DNA from: a bacterium
GTDB taxonomy: Bacteria; Babelota; Babeliae; Babelales; Chromulinivoraceae
Assembly (NCBI GenBank): GCA_947377595.1
Contig: CANCGK010000049.1
Coordinates: forward strand, 1-7,163
Direction of reading: 5' to 3'
Length of the DNA: 7,163 nucleotides
Below the pieces are notes generated by a model. The model was not told the DNA's origin, searched no databases, and worked only from the letters and a program-made list of their open reading frames with translations. Of this stretch, positions 1 through 4,689 are shown one piece after another; within the stretch, counting starts at the first letter, position 1; every line of letters starts with the position of its first letter. The position numbers and the translations under genes are program-made.

Positions 1-326
1 AAGAAATTTAATTTCTTCTGTTACAACAGCAATGGCTAACGTTGCAGCTTTCCTTGCGCCAGTGGCGTTTGTGGCAGCTATCGCGTAAACCGCTGTTTCG
101 ACACTTGTTAGTGAAACGTATCTATTCGCGAATCTAACTCGTATTATAAAAATATAGATTTTACACAGTAGGTTACTTTGTTTTGTAGTGTGTAAATATC
201 ACAAAATAAACTTATTTACGATGCTGTGCCTTTGAGGCTGTAAATGAGTATATTCAAAGAATAAACATGTAGTACCTGTAGAGAAAAGCAGTTCGGACAT
301 GGGTTCGATTCCCATCGCCTCCACCA
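1..326 (+). ncRNA. ssrA: tmRNA (transfer-messenger RNA), 5' end outside the window
   Basis: tmRNA rescues ribosomes stalled on broken mRNAs: alanine-charged, it enters the empty A site, and its internal reading frame then adds a degradation tag. The 3' end is clear: a T-arm at 301-315 (stem ATGGG/CCCAT around loop TTCGATT), then the acceptor strand GCCTCC and ACCA, with CCA encoded at 324-326. This lines up closely with the E. coli tmRNA 3' end. A tag frame runs to TAA at 86-88; starting at GCA 29 or GCT 35 it encodes (AM)ANVAAFLAPVAFVAAIA. A hairpin before the tag (AAGAAAT 1-7 / ATTTCTT 11-17) fits the pseudoknot expected there. Further stems lie downstream, for example TTTACACA/TGTGTAAA around 160-195 and ATTTAC/GTAAAT around 214-246, as expected of the pseudoknot chain. 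The tRNA-like 5' half with the partner acceptor strand lies before base 1. The exact resume codon is uncertain. Confidence 0.93.
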
Positions 327-450
327 TACTTCGCTCTTACGAGCTTGCTATGGCAGGCCATATACAATGATTTTAATAATGCTGTAAGTTATAAGCACCC
401 AGCGGAGTATGCCCTTCGTAGCTTTAGCGTAGTAGGGCTGTTATTACAAT
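315..450 (+). repeat. 136-bp direct repeat, copy 1, overlapping the tmRNA 3' end
   Basis: This block is identical to 1223-1358 except for G405 versus A1313. It begins with the last 12 bases of the tmRNA (TCGCCTCCACCA) and continues 124 bases past the CCA. It contains two imperfect palindromes. The first is CCATA 324-328 with TATGG 349-353, having an inner GCTC/GAGC stem (333-336/341-344). The second is GCCCT around 411-415 with AGGGC around 434-438, with an inner CGTAGC/GCGTAG-like core. They resemble REP-type intergenic repeats. The CCA of the tmRNA itself forms part of the first palindrome. No reading frame of note is present. Confidence 0.95.
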
Positions 451-538
451 TATTATAGAAATAGCCAAATCAGCTTGAACCTGCACATTGAGTTGTGGAA
501 ATAAATATTTGATATTAAATTCCTTGACTTGAGCTATT

Positions 539-1069
539 TTATTGAACAATATCACCGTACAATTCAGTTGTTTTTAATTTATAGCCTATAATGCCTGGCG
601 CAGGCAATGTCCAGTTTGGAGTATCAAAACTTCCAATGAACGTTCCTTTTTTTAGCACACCCGTATTTGCAACAGCTCGTACATTATTAAATAGGTAAAC
701 TCTTCCGTTTTTTTCTGATGGATTAAATATTTGAGCTCTTTGGTTTTGTTTATCGTAGTAACCCATCCAATTTATACCACCAAATTGGTTTACTGGTACA
801 AATATTTGATTTACAGGAATTTGATTATTCAGTGCAACAAAATTTGTAGGAGCTTGTAAAGTATTCATACCAATGACAGTAGTTTTAAGAATGTTACTAT
901 TTGATTGTTTCTTAACTTTGTTACGACATTTGCGATGTCTCCATTCACAACCACCTTTACAATCAGATTCAACTCTACTCATACAACTTTTTTTTGCTTC
1001 CAACGCAAAATTATAACTTACTATAAAAAATAGTATTGCTATCCCTAAACATTTTAACGTTTTTTTCAC
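539..1069 (-). CDS. Small predicted secreted protein with an N-terminal Cys cluster, unknown function
   Basis: This gene encodes 176 residues from a GTG start. The start is supported by an AGGAG ribosome-binding site (complement of 1076-1080) six bases upstream and by an immediate signal peptide: two lysines, a hydrophobic core at about residues 8-22, and a likely cleavage site near A22-A25. The mature N-terminus has a compact Cys motif, C29-x7-C37-x3-C41-x-W-x4-C48, in a very basic context. This could form two disulfides and is loosely reminiscent of small disulfide-stabilised binding modules. The rest (about 65-176) is rich in Asn, Gln, Val and Gly with regular hydrophobics, suggesting beta structure, and has no recognisable catalytic motif. 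It is the only gene between the two tmRNA-derived direct repeats and is transcribed towards ssrA. I do not recognise the family. Export outside the cytoplasm is a confident inference; function is unknown. Confidence 0.8.
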   Translation of the reverse strand: MKKTLKCLGIAILFFIVSYNFALEAKKSCMSRVESDCKGGCEWRHRKCRNKVKKQSNSNILKTTVIGMNTLQAPTNFVALNNQIPVNQIFVPVNQFGGINWMGYYDKQNQRAQIFNPSEKNGRVYLFNNVRAVANTGVLKKGTFIGSFDTPNWTLPAPGIIGYKLKTTELYGDIVQ

Positions 1070-1141
1070 TATTTTCTCCTTTTTAACAAAATATTTCTAT
1101 CAGTTTTGCAAAAAAATAAGATTGCAATCAAGCAATTCTTC

Positions 1142-1170
1142 ATTATACTTACAATCAATAAAATTGATCA
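1142..1170 (-). promoter_or_regulatory. Candidate promoter of the minus-strand Cys-rich protein gene
   Basis: On the minus strand there is a perfect -10 hexamer TATAAT (complement of 1142-1147). A weak -35 candidate TGATCA (1165-1170) lies 17 bases upstream. The hexamer is about 73 bases before the GTG start. A perfect 10-bp palindrome, GATTGCAATC (1120-1129), lies just downstream of the expected transcription start and could be an operator. The whole segment is very AT-rich, so chance matches are likely. Confidence 0.4.
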
Positions 1171-1222
1171 TGTTTTACCGTTTAAAAATAAATTAATCTT
1201 TAAAATTTAATCATTTAAAAAT

Positions 1223-1358
1223 TCGCCTCCACCATACTTCGCTCTTACGAGCTTGCTATGGCAGGCCATATACAATGATTTTAATAATGCTGTAAGTTAT
1301 AAGCACCCAGCGAAGTATGCCCTTCGTAGCTTTAGCGTAGTAGGGCTGTTATTACAAT
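1223..1358 (+). repeat. 136-bp direct repeat, copy 2, with duplicated tmRNA 3' terminus
   Basis: This is a second copy of the block at 315-450, offset by 908 bases, with the single difference A1313 for G405. Its first 12 bases reproduce the tmRNA acceptor strand and CCA, but the sequence before it (an A/T run ending at 1222) is not tmRNA. It is therefore a detached 3' end and not a second gene. Identity stops sharply on both sides. Both palindromes of copy 1 are retained. Confidence 0.95.
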
Positions 1359-1369
1359 AAAAAATACAT

Positions 1370-1423
1370 CTTCGCTCTTACGAGCTTGCTATGGCAGGCC
1401 ATATACAATGATTTTAATAATGC
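1370..1423 (+). repeat. Truncated third copy of the repeat (54 bp)
   Basis: This segment is identical to 329-382 and to the matching part of copy 2 (1237-1290). It lacks the tmRNA-derived start and the second palindrome. It is separated from copy 2 by 11 bases (1359-1369) and ends 18 bases before the ATG of the next gene. It keeps the GCTC/GAGC inner stem but not the full CCATA half of the first palindrome. Similarity may continue weakly with gaps past 1423. Confidence 0.9.
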
Positions 1424-1441
1424 GTGCAAAGTAATACTCAT

Positions 1442-2419
1442 ATGAAACTTAATCGATCATATCTGGTGATATTTTTTTCTATTTTTACTTGCTTACAAGC
1501 AAGACACAATTTTAATCAATTAATCCTACCAAGCATTAATCCTCAATACCCATCTTGGCAATTTGCATATCAAACAATATCACAAAGTTATGATGGATCT
1601 TTTGCTCAATTAACTGAAAAATGGCAAAAAATTATTGAATTAAAATGGTCGCAATTTGATGATTTAATCATTGAATCAACTCACGTGACGGTTGATGATT
1701 TATACAGCTACCTCAATCATGAAATCTTTATTGCAGAATATATGGATTTTTACCAATCTTATTATCCAAATATTGTCACAAAACAATATTACCAAGAAAT
1801 CGACCCTCTTGTTCTCAATTACCTAGACATGAAAATGCAATATTTCGAGTGCTATAAATCTATACAATTTAATCAATTATTTGATATTTCTGAACCATTG
1901 AAAACATTTGGATCAGATTATACCAAGCATTATTTTATCATTAATCAAGATATCTATAATCAAAAAAATATTCGTACCCTTTATGATGTAATACAAGAAA
2001 AAATTATAAAATATGAATACTTTCCATCCTCCTGCAAAAAAACACCTATCATCATAGAATCAATTGATATATTTCATGTTCATATAGCTCAAGCGATTTC
2101 CATGATTATGCATCAAAGTGATTATTTTATAAAAGCTTTACAATTTTTTGTATACGAAAATAACGAAGAATCAAAAAAAATTATAAGCTATGGCATTTCT
2201 TATATTTTATTTCTTTCGTACCTTGAAGCAACCTTACAGTCAAAAAATCCTTATGAAACAGCTATATATTTCCAGCTCTACTGCCATAATTTACATAGTG
2301 AGTTTAATTTACTCTGGCAAGAACTTATTCAAGATCTCAAAAATTGTTACGATACTCAAGATTTTGCAACTTATGAATCATTCATAAAAGATCAATACAA
2401 AACTATTTTATTTTCGTAA
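1442..2419 (+). CDS. Predicted exported protein of unknown function, 325 residues
   Basis: I chose ATG 1442 because it places a standard signal peptide at the N-terminus: K2 and R5, a hydrophobic stretch at about residues 7-15, and a likely cleavage after L-Q-A near residue 20. An in-frame GTG at 1424 would add six polar residues and starts exactly at the edge of a repeat. Neither start has a clear Shine-Dalgarno sequence. The mature protein is rich in Tyr, Phe, Ile, Gln and Asn, looks mostly helical, and has few cysteines. A hydrophobic stretch at about residues 247-261 may be buried or membrane-associated. No domain or catalytic motif is recognisable. The gene stands alone: repeats lie upstream and a 343-base gene-free stretch downstream. 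The repeat abutting its start suggests that its original upstream region was altered. It is probably periplasmic or secreted, with function unknown. Confidence 0.8.
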   Translation: MKLNRSYLVIFFSIFTCLQARHNFNQLILPSINPQYPSWQFAYQTISQSYDGSFAQLTEKWQKIIELKWSQFDDLIIESTHVTVDDLYSYLNHEIFIAEYMDFYQSYYPNIVTKQYYQEIDPLVLNYLDMKMQYFECYKSIQFNQLFDISEPLKTFGSDYTKHYFIINQDIYNQKNIRTLYDVIQEKIIKYEYFPSSCKKTPIIIESIDIFHVHIAQAISMIMHQSDYFIKALQFFVYENNEESKKIISYGISYILFLSYLEATLQSKNPYETAIYFQLYCHNLHSEFNLLWQELIQDLKNCYDTQDFATYESFIKDQYKTILFS

Positions 2420-2534
2420 TATAATATGAGCATAAAATAATCAATCCTCTAAAAAATATAAAATCTTATATGTCTGAAAATTGCTTTAAAATCAACCTAT
2501 CTGATTTTATTTGATGTATAAAATAGAGAATCCC

Positions 2535-2640
2535 TTGCTTTAAAAAAATAAAATCTTGTACATTAAAATCATCTTAAAGCAAAACGCATGAAGGGTTTAG
2601 GGGGGCTGAACAGTACATGAATCGTTTTGCTTTTTGTTTT
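2535..2640 (+). ncRNA. Possible small structured RNA or attenuator in the gap before the Skp-like gene
   Basis: The gap 2420-2762 has no credible gene but holds interlocking complementary segments. TTGCTTTAA (2535-2543) can pair with TTAAAGCAA (2574-2582). The overlapping segment AAAGCAAAACG (2576-2586) can instead pair with CGTTTTGCTTT (2623-2633), an 11-bp stem followed by a T-rich tail (2631-2640), as in an intrinsic terminator. An additional CATG/CATG pairing (2587-2590/2616-2619) leaves a loop with an isolated run of six G (2600-2605), striking in such AT-rich DNA. A weak promoter (TTGCTT 2535, TACATT 2559) would start a transcript of about 70 bases near 2571. It could be a short sRNA, an attenuator, or simply the terminator of the upstream gene. 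I recognise no known RNA family. Confidence 0.35.
2576..2640 (+). terminator. Candidate intrinsic terminator with long apical loop
   Basis: A perfect 11-bp stem, AAAGCAAAACG (2576-2586) with CGTTTTGCTTT (2623-2633), runs into TTTTTGTTTT. The 36-base loop is longer than usual but may be shortened by the CATG/CATG pairing. It would end transcripts from the 1442-2419 gene, or from a small RNA starting inside the gap, before the promoter of the next operon. Confidence 0.5.
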
Positions 2641-2685
2641 TCTTTGCAAAAATCATACTTATCTACACTTTTTCATGATCCAAAA

Positions 2686-2714
2686 TTGACGTCATACCAG
2701 AAAAAAGTTAAGAT
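2686..2714 (+). promoter_or_regulatory. Sigma70-type promoter for the skp-pth operon
   Basis: The -35 box TTGACG (2686-2691) matches the consensus at five of six positions. An ideal 17-base spacer separates it from a -10 box TAAGAT (2709-2714), which matches at four of six. Transcription would start near 2721, giving a leader of about 42 bases before the ATG at 2763. It lies downstream of the candidate terminator ending near 2640. Confidence 0.6.
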
Positions 2715-2762
2715 ATCACCAATTATTACTTTTTTTATTCGTAAAAACACTCAAGGATCAAT

Positions 2763-3392
2763 ATGAAATTATCAAAATTATCATTAGTATTGACAGCTCT
2801 TTTTACTCATATGGCTATTGAATCTTTGCACATTGTGACCATTCAAACAGAACGAATTATTAAAGAATCTCAACGTGGGCTAAAAATACAAAATAAAATA
2901 GCTCAAGAACAAAAAAGACTTGCTGCTCCTTTTGAAAAAATCGAAGCAGAAATTAAAGCGAAAGAAGCGATCTTAATCGATAAACAAAAAGCATTAGCAA
3001 AAGAAGATGAATCTTTTAAAAATCAAGCTTCATTATTATCTGCAGAAGCTCGTGCTGACAAATATGATGACTTGCAAAGAAAACACCGCGAATTAGACAA
3101 AGAAGTTGCAGATTTTCAACTTGCTATGCGTCAAGCTCACGAAGATGCTAAAAAAGTAGATCAAAAATTAGAAATGTTCTACCGTAAAGAAATGATGTCT
3201 TTTGAACAAGAAATTAAAGCAATTATAGAAGAAGTTTCAAAAGCTCAAGGATGGGATATTGTACTGGCTAAAGAAACATTAATTTTTGCAGGATCTTCAA
3301 CAGATAAAACAGATGTTATTATTGCAAAAATTGACGAAAAAGAAGCTGCAAAAGAATCTCAACAAACTAAACAAACTTCGACTAAAAAATAA
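2763..3392 (+). CDS. OmpH/Skp-family periplasmic chaperone
   Basis: Skp-family proteins form periplasmic trimers whose coiled-coil arms hold unfolded outer-membrane proteins on their way to the BAM assembly machinery. The 209-residue product has a signal peptide (two lysines, hydrophobic core at about residues 5-18, cleavage probably near residue 20-22). A short strand, LHIVTIQTERIIKES, then corresponds to the start of the Skp trimerisation body. A long charged helical region rich in Lys, Glu, Ala and Gln (about 35-155) follows, and then a C-terminal strand segment around GWDIVLAKETLIFA. The tail is Lys/Gln/Thr-rich. Length and architecture fit the family, although E. coli Skp is shorter (about 160 residues). 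AAGGA at 2753-2757 supports the start. It is first in an apparent operon, five bases before pth. In many bacteria the gene sits beside bamA instead, so the pairing with pth is different. The assignment rests on architecture and characteristic sequence pattern. Confidence 0.85.
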   Translation: MKLSKLSLVLTALFTHMAIESLHIVTIQTERIIKESQRGLKIQNKIAQEQKRLAAPFEKIEAEIKAKEAILIDKQKALAKEDESFKNQASLLSAEARADKYDDLQRKHRELDKEVADFQLAMRQAHEDAKKVDQKLEMFYRKEMMSFEQEIKAIIEEVSKAQGWDIVLAKETLIFAGSSTDKTDVIIAKIDEKEAAKESQQTKQTSTKK

Positions 3393-3397
3393 TTTCT

Positions 3398-3940
3398 ATG
3401 CAAGCAAATACAATTCCTCAACTAGCAATTAAAGCAATTATAGGCCTTGGGAATCCAGGGCCTGCTTATTCTTTAACTCGTCATAATATTGGATTTTTAG
3501 TCCTTGATGCTCTTGCCGATCAGCAGATGAGCTCATGGCAATTAAAACAAAATATGGAAATATGTTCTATTGCTCTTCATGGACATAAAATTGTTTTGAT
3601 CAAACCGCAAACGTTTATGAATAATTCTGGACAAATTCTTGGATATCTTGCAAAACAAGGAATCAAGCAAGAAAATATTTTAGTTGTTCATGACGAGCTT
3701 GAATTACCTTTCGGTAGTTTAAAATTTAAATTTGATGGATCTGCTAAAGGTCATAACGGTTTAAAATCAATCATAAGTCATGGTGGTTCAAATTTTTTAA
3801 GACTTCGTTTTGGAGTTGATCGACCTGTTGATAAAGAACAAGTTCCAGATTACGTTTTAGCAAAATTTAAAGAATCTCAAACTCAAATTGATGAAAAAAT
3901 TCATCAAGCCTGTTTAATGATTCATGATTACATACAATAA
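3398..3940 (+). CDS. pth: Peptidyl-tRNA hydrolase (bacterial Pth)
   Basis: Pth hydrolyses the ester bond of peptidyl-tRNAs that drop off the ribosome, recycling tRNA in the cytoplasm. The 180-residue protein has the family motifs in order: IIGLGNPGPAY (N19) and the RHNIGF block with catalytic H29 (E. coli His20). KPQTFMNNSG follows with M74 and N75 (E. coli Met67, Asn68), then VVHDELELPFG with D99 (E. coli Asp93), and KGHNGLKSI with N120 (E. coli Asn114). All expected active-site residues are present, and the length is close to the usual 190 or so. The ATG is five bases after the stop of the Skp-like gene and has no recognisable Shine-Dalgarno sequence, so translational coupling to the upstream gene is likely. 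The first 11 residues before the core are slightly longer than in E. coli. The assignment is secure. Confidence 0.97.
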   Translation: MQANTIPQLAIKAIIGLGNPGPAYSLTRHNIGFLVLDALADQQMSSWQLKQNMEICSIALHGHKIVLIKPQTFMNNSGQILGYLAKQGIKQENILVVHDELELPFGSLKFKFDGSAKGHNGLKSIISHGGSNFLRLRFGVDRPVDKEQVPDYVLAKFKESQTQIDEKIHQACLMIHDYIQ

Positions 3941-3961
3941 TTTTTTGTATCAAGGTGCATG

Positions 3962-4237
3962 ATGTTAAAAAAAATAATAATAGCCTTTTTTATGTTGGTA
4001 ACCATCCAGTCATATACATCATATTCACACGAAGAAGTACCCTTAGATCAAATCGCAGTAAAAACTCGATGCACATTAGAAACAACACACAAAATCCAAG
4101 AAATTGTTATTCTAGAATATCGTCAAGCTCAGTTATATGCATGTATAGAATATGAAAGTGCTCAAGAACGTTTCTTTAGAATTTATAAAGCAAAAGAACG
4201 CTTTCCTGCTTTTTATCGTGCTATAACACCTAAATAA
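3962..4237 (+). CDS. Small predicted secreted protein, first of a tandem paralogous pair
   Basis: This gene encodes 91 residues from the second of two adjacent ATGs. AAGG at 3952-3955 is six bases before ATG 3962 but only three before ATG 3959, so the second is preferred; the first would add one Met. A signal peptide is evident: LKK, a hydrophobic core at about residues 5-14, and a QSY-containing region before likely cleavage near residue 20. The mature part is about 70 residues, charged, with two Cys and a C-terminus rich in Arg, Lys and Phe. The neighbouring 4260-4541 product shares the layout M-[LF]-KK-x3-AFF-x3-T-x-QSY, then [PS]-LD-x-I-x-V and later a V-x-L...QL block, indicating an old tandem duplication. 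It lies 21 bases after pth and is probably co-transcribed with it. The family is not recognised and the function is unknown. Confidence 0.75.
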   Translation: MLKKIIIAFFMLVTIQSYTSYSHEEVPLDQIAVKTRCTLETTHKIQEIVILEYRQAQLYACIEYESAQERFFRIYKAKERFPAFYRAITPK

Positions 4238-4259
4238 TTATTAACAAGAAAAGGATATC

Positions 4260-4541
4260 ATGTTCAAAAAAACATTCGCGGCATTTTTTATTTTTGCAAC
4301 CATGCAATCATATGCTGCACAAACATCTCCTGCACAACCATCATTAGATGAAATTATAGTAGAAAGAAAAAGCATAAACATAACAGATGGAAAATGCATA
4401 GAACATGTTACACTCAACTTTCAACATACTCAGCTCGATTATATCATGAGCTATCCTCCTGTAATAGAAGGACGTAGAGCAGCAATTGGGGTCGGAAAAA
4501 ATGTATTCCTAAAATGTTATTCTGCCACAAGCCAAAAATAA
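4260..4541 (+). CDS. Small predicted secreted protein, second of a tandem paralogous pair
   Basis: This gene encodes 93 residues, with AAGGA (4251-4255) four bases before the ATG. The signal peptide has FKK, a hydrophobic AAFFIFA core and a likely cleavage after Y-A-A near residue 20. A Thr/Ser/Pro/Gln linker leads to the S-LD-E-I-I-V block shared with the preceding gene. The mature chain has two Cys (in GKCIEH and LKCYS) that could form a disulfide. The two proteins match best in the signal peptide and the first half of the mature domain; the C-termini differ. The gene follows its paralogue after 22 bases and is the last gene before a strong terminator, so it ends the skp-pth transcription unit. 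The function is not recognised. Confidence 0.75.
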   Translation: MFKKTFAAFFIFATMQSYAAQTSPAQPSLDEIIVERKSINITDGKCIEHVTLNFQHTQLDYIMSYPPVIEGRRAAIGVGKNVFLKCYSATSQK

Positions 4542-4564
4542 TAGTTACCAAAATTTTAAAATTT

Positions 4565-4600
4565 ATGAGACTTTATTGATAAAATAAAGTCTCATTTTTA
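4565..4600 (+). terminator. Intrinsic terminator of the skp-pth operon
   Basis: A perfect 13-bp stem, ATGAGACTTTATT (4565-4577) with AATAAAGTCTCAT (4583-4595), encloses a five-base loop (GATAA) and is followed by a T run to 4599. It lies 23 bases after the stop of the second small secreted protein and separates this unit from the next gene. Confidence 0.9.
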
Positions 4601-4689
4601 TGACCATTTTTTGCAATCTCTTGCAAATGTAATCCCAAAATAATTACTCTTATTTTTATAAAAAGGTCTTTACAAATAAAGGGTGGTTT

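Larger units (their letters stand above)
315..1222. mobile_element. Putative cassette or segmental duplication unit at the tmRNA 3' end
   Basis: The 908-bp interval between the starts of two near-identical direct repeats contains the tmRNA 3' terminus, a palindromic repeat block and one minus-strand gene for a secreted protein. Duplication of a tRNA or tmRNA 3' end around inserted DNA is the usual footprint of site-specific integration, and ssrA is a well-known target. Here the duplicated part reaches 124 bp beyond the gene end, which is longer than a typical attachment core, and no integrase is present. Homologous or replication-slippage duplication, or a decayed element, is therefore equally possible. 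The repeats and layout are seen directly; mobility is inference. Confidence 0.35.

Noticed and set aside
459..539. Hairpin AAATAGC 459-465 / GCTATTT 533-539 as terminator of the minus-strand gene
   Set aside because: Only seven bp with a loop of about 67 bases, overlapping the stop codon and lacking a proper T tract.
1223..1234. Second tmRNA or tRNA 3' end
   Set aside because: Only 12 bases match the tmRNA terminus; there is no T-arm before it, so it is a duplicated fragment and not an RNA gene.
315..1423. CRISPR array
   Set aside because: The repeats are long (136 bp), unevenly spaced and only 2-3 in number, with a gene between them and no cas genes.
2190..2387. 65-codon plus-strand open frame
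   Set aside because: It lies wholly inside the 1442-2419 gene in another frame and has no ribosome-binding site; it is a shadow of AT-rich coding DNA.
2600..2619. SRP (4.5S) or 6S RNA in the G-rich loop region
   Set aside because: The conserved SRP GGAAGGAAGCAGCC-type tip is absent, and the element is too short for 6S RNA.
3955..4155. 66-codon plus-strand open frame starting four bases before the first small secreted protein
   Set aside because: It is out of frame with the signal-peptide gene at 3962, has a composition unlike a protein (Asn/Arg/Ser runs), and its start sits inside the AAGG site that serves the real gene.
4621..4649. Promoter for the 578-residue gene at TTGCAA 4621
   Set aside because: The expected -10 positions (TTACTC/TACTCT) match the consensus poorly; a promoter must exist after the terminator but I cannot place it with confidence.
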